From Megaera sp965229545 (lineage in GTDB: Bacteria; Pseudomonadota; Alphaproteobacteria; Rickettsiales; Rickettsiaceae), in the NCBI GenBank assembly GCA_965229545.1, contig OZ245887.1:310001-374000 (forward strand): DNA of 64,000 nucleotides, in the 5' to 3' direction. A model generated the notes under the pieces. That model saw only the letters and a list, made by a program, of their open reading frames with translations. It was not told the origin of the DNA and ran no database searches. The number at the start of each line of letters is the position of its first letter. Position 1 is the stretch's first letter. The position numbers and the translations under genes were made by a program. Below are positions 1 to 9,229 of the stretch, one piece after another.

Positions 1-12
1 AGAAATTTAAGG

Positions 13-41
13 TTTAACATGATAAATAAAGTTGTTATAAT
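13..41 (+). promoter_or_regulatory. Candidate sigma-70 promoter of pal
   Basis: A perfect TATAAT lies at 36-41. A weak -35 (TTTAAC, 13-18) sits 17 bp upstream. The pal start is about 90 bp downstream, with a GGAG motif at 121-124. The -35 matches only three of six consensus bases, so this is a suggestion from sequence alone. Confidence 0.35.
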
Positions 42-132
42 TCGTCATTATTATCATACACTAAAATGCAACTCAAATTGCACGAGGTGTTTTAGATAAT
101 AAGTTTTTAAGTTAATTTATGGAGATTTAGTT

Positions 133-573
133 ATGTTAAAAAAAATTGCATTAGCTTTCTGCGCAATGTTTCTACTTGCTGGTTGTAGCTCTTCAGTAGG
201 AAAACATGGCAGTGCCCACTCTCATGCTGCCGCTTTCGAAAAAGAAGCAGGATCCAAAGTATTCTTTAGCTATGATAGTTCTTCTATTTCACATGAAGCT
301 CAGCAGACCTTGATGCGTCAAGCAAAATGGTTAAAAGATCATCCAACCATTAATGTTATAATTGCAGGTCATTGCGATGAGAGAGGTACAAGAGAGTACA
401 ATATTGCTCTCGGCGAAAGAAGAGCCAACGCAGTTAAGGGTTTCTTAGCACACCATGGTGTTGACTCAAAACGTATTGAGACCATTTCTTATGGTAAAGA
501 AAGACCAGAAGTTATGGGTGATAACGAAGCAGCATGGAGCAAAAATCGTAGAGGTGTTACTGAGCTTAAGTAA
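133..573 (+). CDS. pal: Peptidoglycan-associated lipoprotein Pal (OmpA family)
   Basis: Outer-membrane lipoprotein of the Tol-Pal system, which ties the outer membrane to peptidoglycan and helps constriction at division. The 146-residue product starts with a lipoprotein signal ending in a lipobox (LLAGC, acylated Cys18). A short Ser/His-rich linker follows, then an OmpA-C domain (about residues 42-146). The domain carries the conserved peptidoglycan-binding signature GHCDERGTREYNIALGERRA. Length is normal for the family. A GGAG motif precedes the ATG and a good terminator follows. In relatives pal usually follows tolB; that gene would lie left of the window. Confidence 0.95.
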   Translation: MLKKIALAFCAMFLLAGCSSSVGKHGSAHSHAAAFEKEAGSKVFFSYDSSSISHEAQQTLMRQAKWLKDHPTINVIIAGHCDERGTREYNIALGERRANAVKGFLAHHGVDSKRIETISYGKERPEVMGDNEAAWSKNRRGVTELK

Positions 574-603
574 TAAGCAAACAGTATAAATTACCTTAGA
601 AAA

Positions 604-634
604 GCCAGTTAAATATAGTTTAGCTGGCTTTTTT
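604..634 (+). terminator. Rho-independent terminator after pal
   Basis: A 10-bp stem (GCCAGTTAAA pairing with TTTAGCTGGC, one G-T wobble) with loop TATAG is followed directly by six T. It lies 31 bp after the pal stop and points in the direction of pal. Confidence 0.85.
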
Positions 635-975
635 GTTGGAAAAATCTGTGGATCCATTTACTTATAAATATTGTAGAAGAAACGGTCCAGCAAACTTATA
701 CTCTCCACTTAAAAAACAATTGTAAACTAGAAGTATTGTTCTAATTTCATTAGATGTTTTATTCCTATTTCCAATATAATTCTTTGAGAAAAATACAATC
801 ACCTAAAAAAGCCATTAATTGGAGCAAAATTGTAAGTGTATCATCAGCTAAGAAGTTTGGCTGCAAACTAAAAAAATAATTCTTAGTATCAAGTCACTAA
901 TATTAAACTGAAAATTTATTTGTGTAATCATATCTATAAATTACGCCGAGAACTAAAAGTTTACTAGCTAATAAT
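635..975. other. Gene-free spacer between pal and murU
   Basis: About 340 A+T-rich bases between the pal terminator and the 3' end of the convergent murU. I see no convincing reading frame, RNA gene or repeat. It may be the remains of a lost gene, as is common in this type of genome. Confidence 0.5.
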
Positions 976-1755
976 TTATATATTACCGTAAGCAAGCATA
1001 TCAATTTCAATTTTAACTAAATCTTCTGGTCTGCTTGCGTGATACCATCTTGCATCTTTTGTCTTAATACCAAATATTTTATTGCTGTTTAAATAGTATT
1101 CTTTTAAAGAAAAAACTTTAAGAGGGTTTTTTGCTATAGTAGGAGGCTTTAATATACTAAGTCCTGTATACATAAAACTGTAATTACCTTCTATATCTGG
1201 CCTACTAAGCCTACCGCTGCTATCCATTTCAAAATCTCCATGCAAGCCAGTATATCCGACTGCTTTATCATACGGCTGCAAAAGAAGTAAAAAATCCATT
1301 TTTTCTGGATTCCACTCCTTAACCATATCTTTAAAAATGTTATAATTTGTCCGCAGTATAGTATCAGTATTTAAGGTAAATACAGGTTTATCTCCTAATA
1401 TTTCCTTGGCATTTTTTATAGCCCCTCCGGTTTCCAATAATTCTTCTTCATATATAGTTATAATTTCGGCAGAATCCTGATTATTAACTATATATTCCTT
1501 TAAAGATTCCTCTACTTGTTTACGAAGGTAATGCGTATTAATAACAATTTTCTTGAAAGCATAGGTTTTGCATAAGTCCAAAGCATGATGCAATATCGGC
1601 TTACCAAGGACAGGGATAAGTGATTTAGGGCTATTTTCAGTTAAATGCCTCATCCGTGACCCTAAACCAGCTGCAAAAAGCATAATAGTATCAATAGGAG
1701 GTTGGTTTAACACTACCTTATTCTCTGCTATTTTATTAATTAAATTTGTAGCCAT
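976..1755 (-). CDS. murU: N-acetylmuramate alpha-1-phosphate uridylyltransferase MurU-like nucleotidyltransferase
   Basis: Predicted sugar-1-phosphate nucleotidyltransferase of the GT-A fold. The N-terminal nucleotide-binding signature AAGLGSRMR (residues 28-36) is followed by LT...PKSLIPV. The downstream TLNTDTI and YTGL segments are typical of this family. The partner gene amgK lies immediately upstream (17-bp gap). In other proteobacteria AmgK phosphorylates MurNAc at C1 and MurU makes UDP-MurNAc, a fosfomycin-insensitive recycling route. The first 25 residues are not conserved in the family, so translation could begin at a later Met. Substrate is assigned from the pairing, not from residues. 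Confidence 0.8.
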   Translation of the reverse strand: MATNLINKIAENKVVLNQPPIDTIMLFAAGLGSRMRHLTENSPKSLIPVLGKPILHHALDLCKTYAFKKIVINTHYLRKQVEESLKEYIVNNQDSAEIITIYEEELLETGGAIKNAKEILGDKPVFTLNTDTILRTNYNIFKDMVKEWNPEKMDFLLLLQPYDKAVGYTGLHGDFEMDSSGRLSRPDIEGNYSFMYTGLSILKPPTIAKNPLKVFSLKEYYLNSNKIFGIKTKDARWYHASRPEDLVKIEIDMLAYGNI

Positions 1756-1771
1756 TATAGTATTTTACTAT

Positions 1772-2758
1772 TTAATTAATAATCTTATCAAACCAATTTT
1801 TTAATTTTAACATTATTGGATGCAAGAGATCATGATTTAAATACTCAAGTACTAAGGGTATATATCGTAAATAATTACTGTTTTTATCTCTAATATATTT
1901 TCTGGCAAAGACCCCTAAAATTCGTAAGTTTCTTTGAGCCCCTAGAATATGATAATCTACTAAAACGTCTGGTAACTCTAGTTTTTTTTCCGCAGCAAAA
2001 TATTTAAGGCAATCAAGAGCAAAGGCTCGTGGTACTTTAATTCTTGCATCTTCTAAAACTGATATAACGTCATATATAGGGGAACCTATTATTGCGTCTT
2101 GAAAATCAAGTAATCCCAAGGATTTAATGCCCTTATAGCTCTCAAGGTACATTATGTTTTCAACGTGGTAATCTCTTAACACAAGGCAATTATTAAAAGC
2201 TAATTGATAATTTAAAATTCCTTGCCAAATATCTTTAAAGTCATCTAATTCTATATTGCTTAAATTTCTTTTTAATCGATACAGAATATACCACTCTGTA
2301 AATAATTTAAGCTCATTGAGTAGTAAATTATTGTCGTAAATTTTCAAGCTGAAACCAGGGAGATTCTGTTGTAATAAAATTAGTGCGTCAAGCATAGAAG
2401 AATAGATATTTTTCCTCAAATGTAAATCATGTGGAGAATTTTGAATTACATTTTTAACACTCACATCACCGAAATCCTCCAATATAATAAATCCCTTTTC
2501 ACTATTAAAATGAAAAATTTCTGGGCTAGAAAAATTCTGTGATCTTAAGTAATCTGCTATTTCAATAAATGGATCAATCCTACAATATGTAGGAGGACAG
2601 TCCATTAAGATATATGATTTATCGCTTGTCTTAATCCGATAGTATGAGCGAAGACCTGCATCCCCTTGTAGCGGTATACAGCTTTGAAAGCCCTTGTAAA
2701 AATAGCTTTGCAAAAACTCTTCTAAATCAGTTTTTCTAAAAGATATTGCAGAAACCAT
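1772..2758 (-). CDS. amgK: Anomeric MurNAc/GlcNAc kinase AmgK-like (APH fold)
   Basis: A 328-residue aminoglycoside-phosphotransferase-fold kinase. The N-lobe has the glycine loop GDAGLRSYYRI. The catalytic loop is RDYHVENIM, and the Mg-binding motif is LLDFQD. Its start lies 9 bp after the clpX stop and murU follows after 17 bp, so clpP-clpX-amgK-murU may be one transcription unit. The APH fold alone would fit several small-molecule kinases; adjacency to a MurU-type uridylyltransferase supports a role in salvaging peptidoglycan sugars. Confidence 0.8.
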   Translation of the reverse strand: MVSAISFRKTDLEEFLQSYFYKGFQSCIPLQGDAGLRSYYRIKTSDKSYILMDCPPTYCRIDPFIEIADYLRSQNFSSPEIFHFNSEKGFIILEDFGDVSVKNVIQNSPHDLHLRKNIYSSMLDALILLQQNLPGFSLKIYDNNLLLNELKLFTEWYILYRLKRNLSNIELDDFKDIWQGILNYQLAFNNCLVLRDYHVENIMYLESYKGIKSLGLLDFQDAIIGSPIYDVISVLEDARIKVPRAFALDCLKYFAAEKKLELPDVLVDYHILGAQRNLRILGVFARKYIRDKNSNYLRYIPLVLEYLNHDLLHPIMLKLKNWFDKIIN

Positions 2759-2767
2759 ATATCTTTA

Positions 2768-4042
2768 TTATACAGCTACACGTTTTGCTTGGGGTCTAGC
2801 CGTAACTTTTGCAGCTTTTCTTGGCATTATTTTAGGCAGTTCATTTCCTTCTACAACATCCCTAGTAATAACAACTTCCTTATTTTTAAGCTCTGAAAAA
2901 TTAAACATATTTTCTAAAAGCTGTTCCTCTATTATGGAACGAAGCCCTCTTGCTCCTGTAGCTCTTTTTAGGGCTTTCTCAGCAATTGCTTCTATAGCAT
3001 CATCAGTTATAGTTAACTCTGCATCATTAAGTGCAAACAATTTTTTGTATTGCTTTATGATTGCATTTTTAGGTTTTGTTAAAATACTTATTAGAGCTTC
3101 TTTATCAAGTTCATCAAGGCTAGTAATAACTGGCAAACGCCCAACAAATTCAGGAATCATGCCAAATTTAATTATATCCTCAACCTGTAAGTCCTTTAAC
3201 AAATCGCTATAACACATATCTTCCTTAGATTTTACAGATGCTGCAAAACCTATGGAACTTTTGTTATTTCTGGTATTAATTATAGTTTCTATTCCCATAA
3301 ACGCCCCACCACATATAAATAAAATATTTGAGGTATCGATTTGAATAAAATCTTGCTGAGGGTGTTTTCTGCCCCCTTGGGGAGGCACATAGGAAACTGT
3401 TCCTTCCATTATTTTTAGTAGTGCTTGTTGGACTCCCTCTCCGGAAACATCCCTGGTAATTGAGACATTTTCAGATTTTTTAGCTATCTTATCAATTTCG
3501 TCAATATAAACTATCCCTTTCTGCGCTTTTTCCACATTAAATTCAGCTGCTTGTAATAGCCTAAGTAAAATGTTTTCTACATCTTCTCCTACGTATCCAG
3601 CCTCAGTTAATGAAGTAGCATCAGCCATTGTAAAAGGAACATTAAGAATTTTTGCTAGTGTTTGCGCCAGTAGTGTTTTACCGGATCCCGTAGAACCAAC
3701 TAACATAATGTTTGATTTATTTAGTTCTACATCGTCCTCTTTTTGGGCAAAACTTTCTAAACGTTTATAATGATTATAAACTGCAACTGATAACACTTTC
3801 TTAGCTTTATCTTGGCCAATAACATATTGATTTAGAGCTTCATAAATTTCTTTTGGTTTTGGAATAAGAGAAGCAACCTCTGCTAATTGTTCTTTTGATT
3901 CTTCTTTTATAATATCTAAGCATATTTCTACGCACTCATCACAAATAAACACAGTAGGTCCTGCAATAAGCTTTTTTACTTCATATTGGTTCTTTCCACA
4001 AAACGAACAATGCAGTGATTTCTTGTCTGATTCGTTTTTCAT
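2768..4042 (-). CDS. clpX: ATP-dependent Clp protease ATP-binding subunit ClpX
   Basis: AAA+ unfoldase that feeds substrates to ClpP in the cytosol. The 424 residues contain an N-terminal C4 zinc finger (Cys12, 15, 34, 37), Walker A GSTGSGKT, Walker B VYIDEID, the RKHPQQDF segment and a C-terminal AAA+ lid (GARGLRS sensor-2 region). Full family length. It lies 171 bp downstream of clpP on the same strand, the usual alphaproteobacterial order. Intact, in contrast to the nearby clpA, so ClpX is probably the main ClpP partner here. Confidence 0.97.
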   Translation of the reverse strand: MKNESDKKSLHCSFCGKNQYEVKKLIAGPTVFICDECVEICLDIIKEESKEQLAEVASLIPKPKEIYEALNQYVIGQDKAKKVLSVAVYNHYKRLESFAQKEDDVELNKSNIMLVGSTGSGKTLLAQTLAKILNVPFTMADATSLTEAGYVGEDVENILLRLLQAAEFNVEKAQKGIVYIDEIDKIAKKSENVSITRDVSGEGVQQALLKIMEGTVSYVPPQGGRKHPQQDFIQIDTSNILFICGGAFMGIETIINTRNNKSSIGFAASVKSKEDMCYSDLLKDLQVEDIIKFGMIPEFVGRLPVITSLDELDKEALISILTKPKNAIIKQYKKLFALNDAELTITDDAIEAIAEKALKRATGARGLRSIIEEQLLENMFNFSELKNKEVVITRDVVEGNELPKIMPRKAAKVTARPQAKRVAV

Positions 4043-4213
4043 AATGACTCTAACTCTTCATTTATCTTAAATTACATTATTATCAGGTAAATTTTTGAAA
4101 GTAAACTATAAATGTATTGGGCTTTATTTATCAAGAATACAATTACAAGTTAATAGCTGCCAATTAAATTAACTGCTTAGCAAAAATTTTAACTTAAGTT
4201 TTGTATTAGAAAT

Positions 4214-4813
4214 CTACTTGGCGGTGATTAACTCCCTACTGTGAATTATTTTATCAATAATACCAAATTTTTGTGCTTCAGTAGGAGACATAAAATTATC
4301 CCTTTCTATACTATTTTCTATAGTTGTAAGAGTTTGACCTGTATGCTTAGAATATATTTTTTGTAACATATTCTTAACATTTTTTGTCTCTTTAGCATGA
4401 ATTTCTATATCAGTTACTTGACCTCGATATCCCCCAATTGGTTGGTGAATCATAATTCGGCTGTTTGGTAATGCGTATCTCATACCTGGTTCTCCTGCTA
4501 AAAGAATTGTAGCGCCCATAGAGCATGCCTGGCCAATGCATAAAGTTGCTATTTTAGGTTTGATATATTGCATTGTATCATAAATTGCTAAACCAGAACT
4601 TACAACTCCACCAGGAGAGTTTATATACATATACACCTCTTTTTCTGGATTTTCGGCTTCTAAAAAGAGTAGCTGAGCAATAATTAAATTTGCCATATGG
4701 TCTTCAAATTCTCCACAAACAAAAACAATTCTTTCCTTTAATAATCTTGAATATATGTCATAGGCTCTTTCACCTTTAGAGGTTTGCTCTACAACCATTG
4801 GTACATATGTCAT
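4214..4813 (-). CDS. clpP: ATP-dependent Clp protease proteolytic subunit ClpP
   Basis: Serine peptidase forming the tetradecameric barrel that works with ClpX. The 199-residue product has the catalytic triad Ser98 (GQACSMGA), His123 (MIHQP) and Asp172 (ERDNFMS), plus the INSPGG oxyanion region. Normal length. First gene of the clpP-clpX-amgK-murU cluster. I saw no convincing heat-shock promoter in the 390 bp upstream. Confidence 0.97.
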   Translation of the reverse strand: MTYVPMVVEQTSKGERAYDIYSRLLKERIVFVCGEFEDHMANLIIAQLLFLEAENPEKEVYMYINSPGGVVSSGLAIYDTMQYIKPKIATLCIGQACSMGATILLAGEPGMRYALPNSRIMIHQPIGGYRGQVTDIEIHAKETKNVKNMLQKIYSKHTGQTLTTIENSIERDNFMSPTEAQKFGIIDKIIHSRELITAK

Positions 4814-5204
4814 AAAATGCTCTTTAAGATTTTTGAAAATAGTTAGCTAAAATACACTTAGAATTCGGGTTATATATTATGATATTCATATTGTAAATAC
4901 ATTTAACAAAGCAAAATAAAGCTTTTTAATGCTATAAGTTTAACGATTAAATATTAAGACAAATACACACTAATCCAGATTTATTTATGATTTTGACCGT
5001 CATTACATTCCTCATAAACTACAAAAATCTAGTACTCTTAAGTTGTCTTTCAATTATAACAAGCAAGTAAGCAAGAGCAATTAAACCTATATATTATAAT
5101 TTTTAATTAACTATTTATGTATCGAATTGGAATGCACTATGCATCAATTTTACATCAGTGATTATTTACGATTAGTTTAAAAATATTGTAAATTATACTC
5201 GTTT
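4814..5204. other. Spacer upstream of clpP
   Basis: About 390 bp between clpP and the upstream glutaredoxin gene, both on the minus strand. Very A+T-rich, with no supported reading frame or RNA gene. It probably carries the clpP promoter, but no single site stands out. Confidence 0.4.
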
Positions 5205-5573
5205 CTAGAACTTATTTTCTTGTTTTAGTTTAAGAAGATCACTATAACCACCTATAAATTTATTATTAATAAAAACATATGGTACTGTGGTCTGTTTTGT
5301 TTTTTCAATAAGTTTTTTTTGAAGTTCAGGGTTAGAATCAAGATCAATTGCTTCATAAGTTATTTTGTTCTCTAGAAGTAAATCTTTTGCCATCTTACAA
5401 TAAACACATCCCTCTCTTACATAAATAATTACTTGCATATTTTGTCGGTTAAGAACTTGTTCTGCCAAATTACGATTTCTATTAACAGTTAGTAACTTAA
5501 ACATTATAAAGCCCATAAGTACAACAACCAATAGGATCAAAACCTTGTTTTGTAATACACCAGCAATTTTCAT
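5205..5573 (-). CDS. Membrane-anchored glutaredoxin
   Basis: 122 residues: one N-terminal membrane segment (about residues 10-30), then a glutaredoxin domain with a CVYC active site (Cys56, Cys59), the cis-Pro TVPYVFI segment and the GGYSDL glutathione-binding end. Family knowledge says it reduces disulfides or protein-glutathione adducts. The anchor means the redox domain is held at the inner membrane; the side facing it is not settled by sequence, although the positively charged residues just after the helix (NRNRN) favour a cytosolic domain. Confidence 0.85.
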   Translation of the reverse strand: MKIAGVLQNKVLILLVVVLMGFIMFKLLTVNRNRNLAEQVLNRQNMQVIIYVREGCVYCKMAKDLLLENKITYEAIDLDSNPELQKKLIEKTKQTTVPYVFINNKFIGGYSDLLKLKQENKF

Positions 5574-5729
5574 GAACCAATCCTTAATTTATTTTGAAGT
5601 TATAAATAGTTGATATTAAGACCACACAATTAGAATCTTTAATCAACAAGTTTGATTATTATTTTATACCTAAAACTAAACATAGTAACCTACTAATTAA
5701 TATATTTTTTAGAGTTATTACAAATAGCT

Positions 5730-6960
5730 ATGTTGTCAAATACATTAGAATTAACTTTAAGAAAAGCTCTGGATCTAGCTGCTAGCTACAAGCATGAATA
5801 CGCTACTTATGAACACTTATTACTTGCTCTTATGGATGATAAGGACGCAAAATTAGTGTTATTAGAAAATGGAATTAACCCTAGAATAATTAGCAAAAAA
5901 CTCATTACTTATTTAAACAACTGTCTTGCTGAATTAGTGAACCAGAACCTCAAAGAATCAAGACCCACAGCGGGGTTTCAAAGAATAGTACAGCGAGCAG
6001 TTTTACATAGTCAAACAAATGGACAAAAATCAATCACTGGAGTTAATGTCCTTGCTGATTTTTTTTCGAAAATAATTCTTATGCCCTTACGTGTTTAAAA
6101 CAAGCCCGTCTAAAAAGGGGAGACGTACTAAATTGTAATAACAGAAACAATAATTTTACTACCATCACTGATCAATACAGTTCAAAAAAGCAATCATATA
6201 GTGATGATACAGAGAATAGTGAAATTGATATTAGCCGACAGTTACAGCCTAGTAAAAATTCAAATACCTCCAATTTTAATCAAAATAATATTTTAAGTGC
6301 TCCAGAGATAGAGCTTCAGAAATATTGTGTTAACTTAAACGCAAAAGCAACTGAAAATGATATTGATTGTTTAATAGGTAGACAGGCAGAAATACAGAGG
6401 ACAATAGAAATTCTTTGTAGGCGTAAAAAAATAATGCTTTACTAGTTGGTGAATCAGGAGTTGGTAAAACGGCAATAGCGGAAGGTCTTGCTGTTAGAAT
6501 AGTTAGAGGAGACGTGCCGGATCTTTTAAAAAAAACGGTAATTTATTCTCTTGATATAGGCAGCCTAGTTGCTGGAACAAAATTTAGAGGGGATTTTGAA
6601 GAACGCATAAGAGCAATGTTAGAATGTTTAAGAAAATTAAAAAATGCTATTCTTTTTATTGATGAGATACATTCAATAATTGGAGCAGGTTCAACTACTA
6701 GCGGGGCCCTTGATGCTAGTAATTTATTAAAACCAGCCTTAGCAAGTGGCCAATTACGATGTATCGGTGCTACTACGTTTAAGGAATACCGCAATAACTT
6801 TGAAAAAGATATGGCACTTGTTAGACGTTTCCAGAAAGTTATTGTTGAAGAACCTAGCGAAGAGGTTACGTTAAATATTTTGAACGGTTTAAAAGGTTAT
6901 TATGAAAAACACCATAAGGTAACTTATACAGAATCAGCTTTAAAAGCAGCAGTGAATTTA
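5730..6960 (+). pseudogene. clpA: clpA, 5' part: frameshifted and cut by IS630
   Basis: Remnant of the ClpA unfoldase, the usual AAA+ partner of ClpP and the N-end-rule adaptor. The first frame (5730-6098) holds the Clp-N repeat domain. Translation must change frame near 6070 (an extra A) and again at the A7 run 6425-6431 to read the rest. The rest includes Walker A GESGVGKT, Walker B ILFIDEIHS and the D1 region. Everything after ALKAAVNL is missing: an IS630 copy begins at 6961, after the TA at 6959-6960. The D2 ATPase and C-terminus are not in the window. Clearly non-functional as ClpA. Confidence 0.9.
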
Positions 6961-8092
6961 TTACTCCGGCCTTTAAATATTGAACTAACATTAGAGAAAT
7001 GATATAATGATATTGTATCAAGAGTAATAACAAAATGTCTAATAAAAAATTATCACCAAGCGATCTCAAGATATTAAGAAAGAAAGCAGTGGAAGCAATA
7101 GTTATACATGGAATAAGCAAGAAACAAGCATCTATTACCTTTGGGTTTTCTAGGAGTTCTATATGGAAATATCTTAAAGAGTACAAAATTTATAAGGAAG
7201 AAAGCTTTCGCTATAAGAAGCGAGGAGTAAAGGTAGGAACAAGATCTAAAATCAGTAAAAATCAAGAAGAGGAATTAAAATCTAAAATTTTATCACATAC
7301 ACCTGATGAATTGGGAATGGATTATACGTTATGGAATAGTAAAGTGGTACAAGAATATATAGAATCCAATTACCTTTATCAGTATAACAGGCGTTCTATA
7401 AGAAAAATTATGAATAGATTGGGTTTTACGTCTCAAAAACCAATTAAATCAGCCTATCAACGTAATCCAGAGAAGATAAAAGAATGGTTAACAGTCACAT
7501 ATCCAGAAATCAAGTCTCGTGCAATGAAAGAAAGTGCTAGAATTTATTGGGGAGATGAAATGGGGATACAATCAACAGATAATCGAGGTAAAACATATGG
7601 TCTTAAAGGCAAGACCCCAGCAATCAAGAGAAGTGGTTCAAGATTTAAATGTAATATGCTAGCTGCTATTAGTCCGCAAGGGTTTATGAACTGGATGGTA
7701 TTTGAAGATAATTTTACCAGCAAAAAGTGTATTGAATTTTTAGGTAGACTGATCAGACAAATTCAGCAGAAAATATTTTTGATATTAGATAATCATAGAG
7801 TGCATCACAGTAAAAAGGTAAAAGCTTATGTAGAAAGACATAAGGACAAGCTAGAATTGTTTTATTTACCATCATATTGTCCTGATATGAATCCACAAGA
7901 ACTTGTAAACCAAGATGTCAAAGCTAACTCCAATAATTTTCGAGTACTAAAATCAGTAAAAGATTTAACAATTAATGTACGGTCCTATTTAACACAAATT
8001 CAGTTTAATGGTATAAAAATTCAAAATTATTTTAAAAAGAAAGAAATAGCTTATGCTACTATATAATGTTCAATATTTAAAGGCCAGAGTAA
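6961..8092 (+). mobile_element. IS630-family element, copy a (complete)
   Basis: 1132 bp. The ends are near-perfect 25-bp inverted repeats (left starts TTACTCCGGCC; right, read inward, TTACTCTGGCC). TA dinucleotides flank both sides, as expected for IS630/Tc1 insertion. The left flank is clpA; the right flank is the 3' part of another IS630 starting at the shared TA 8093-8094. The transposase is open. Confidence 0.93.
7035..8066 (+). CDS. IS630-family transposase (copy a, intact)
   Basis: 343 residues. An N-terminal helix-turn-helix (GISKKQASITFGFSRSSI) precedes the DDE catalytic domain. The likely catalytic acids are Asp in YWGDEMG, Asp in ILDNHR and Glu in MNPQELVNQ. Identical over nearly its whole length to the copy at 52933-53964. 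It has GTRSK and IRQIQQK where the copy at 14193 has GTGSK and IRQIKQK. Presumably active; could mobilise the defective copies in trans. Confidence 0.93.
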   Translation: MSNKKLSPSDLKILRKKAVEAIVIHGISKKQASITFGFSRSSIWKYLKEYKIYKEESFRYKKRGVKVGTRSKISKNQEEELKSKILSHTPDELGMDYTLWNSKVVQEYIESNYLYQYNRRSIRKIMNRLGFTSQKPIKSAYQRNPEKIKEWLTVTYPEIKSRAMKESARIYWGDEMGIQSTDNRGKTYGLKGKTPAIKRSGSRFKCNMLAAISPQGFMNWMVFEDNFTSKKCIEFLGRLIRQIQQKIFLILDNHRVHHSKKVKAYVERHKDKLELFYLPSYCPDMNPQELVNQDVKANSNNFRVLKSVKDLTINVRSYLTQIQFNGIKIQNYFKKKEIAYATI

Positions 8093-8398
8093 TAGATAAT
8101 CATAGAGTGCATCACAGTAAAAAGGTAAAAGCTTATGTAGAAAGACATAAGGACAAGCTAGAATTGTTTTATTTACCATCATATTGTCCTGATATGAATC
8201 CACAAGAACTTGTAAACCAAGATGTCAAAGCTAACTCCAATAATTTTCGAGTACTAAAATCAGTAAAAGATTTAACAATTAATGTACGGTCCTATTTAAC
8301 ACAAATTCAGTTTAATGGTATAAAAATTCAAAATTATTTTAAAAAAAAGAAATAGCTTATGCTACTATATAATGTTCAATATTTAAAGGCCAGAGTAA
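8093..8398 (+). mobile_element. IS630, 3' fragment (306 bp) of an older copy T
   Basis: Repeats the last ~300 bp of IS630 copy a directly after it. It starts exactly at TA followed by GATAATCATAG, an internal TA of IS630. The matching 5' part of the same element, ending at the same TA, is at 15325-16151. The fragment encodes the C-terminal third of the transposase and one terminal repeat. It carries a small change in the A-rich tail relative to other copies (one base shorter). Not a separate gene. Confidence 0.9.
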
Positions 8399-8400
8399 TA

Positions 8401-9018
8401 TATACTTGGCATAGGCAAAATTTTGGCGAGCATGTCGGCTATTTACCCCAAGGAATCGAGCTTTTTAGTGGTACAATTAAAGAAAATATAGCAAGGATGG
8501 CAGAAGAAGTATCACTGGAGAAAGTAATTGAAACAGCAAAAATGTGTGGAGCTCATGAAATGATATTACGCAATATCAATTATCATACTGTCGGTAGTGT
8601 GATTCCGCCGGGGCAAGCTATTATAGATATTTCTCCAAGCGGTGATCATTTAATTATTGAAGCAAAAATAGAACCTAAAAATATTGATTCAATTAGGGTA
8701 GGGCTTAAGTCTAAAATACGGTTTAGTGCTTTTAAATCTAGAACTACTCCTTTATTTACTGGTACGGTAGTATCCCTTTCTCCTGATATAGTTATTGATC
8801 AGAAACATCAAATGGATAATCGTTATACAAGCAGGTATTATTTGGCACGTATTGAGCTAAATATGGATGAATTTAACGAAATAGCCCATACCAGAAAGAT
8901 AGAATTACATCTTGGCATGCAAGCTGAAGTGCAAATTGTAACCGGTACTAGAACTTTATTAAAATACTTACTTGATCCTGTTATTGATGCAATGTTCAAA
9001 GGGTTTAAAGAAAAATAG
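8401..9018 (+). pseudogene. Fused remnants: type I secretion ABC ATPase and HlyD-family adaptor
   Basis: An open frame formed by deletion. The first ~57 residues (HRQNFGEHVGYLPQGIELFS to HEMILR) match the stretch after the Q-loop of PrtD/type I secretion ATPases, without Walker A. It then runs straight into the C-terminal ~145 residues of a HlyD membrane-fusion protein (GSVIPPGQAIIDISP, FSAFKSRTTP, LHLGMQAEVQIVTG). The frame also extends upstream into the IS630 fragment. The N-terminal part of the same ABC protein is at 17076-17748 on the opposite strand. Almost certainly non-functional. Confidence 0.85.
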
Positions 9019-9151
9019 GTATTGGTTCTAATTAATACTGGAATACATTTAAATAATAAGTTAGCTTATATAAAAATTTATTGACTCTCAAAGCGCAACA
9101 GTATATAAGTTAGCTGACTTAAAAGGTTGAAATATCAAAAATTCGAAATTA

Positions 9152-9227
<76 letters not shown>

Positions 9228-9229
9228 TC

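Noticed and set aside
6866..7186. Recurring antisense frames inside every IS630 copy (for example MYSLRYFHIELLEN)
   Set aside because: They appear wherever IS630 appears, opposite the transposase N-terminus, with no protein-like composition or start signals. Shadows of the real gene.
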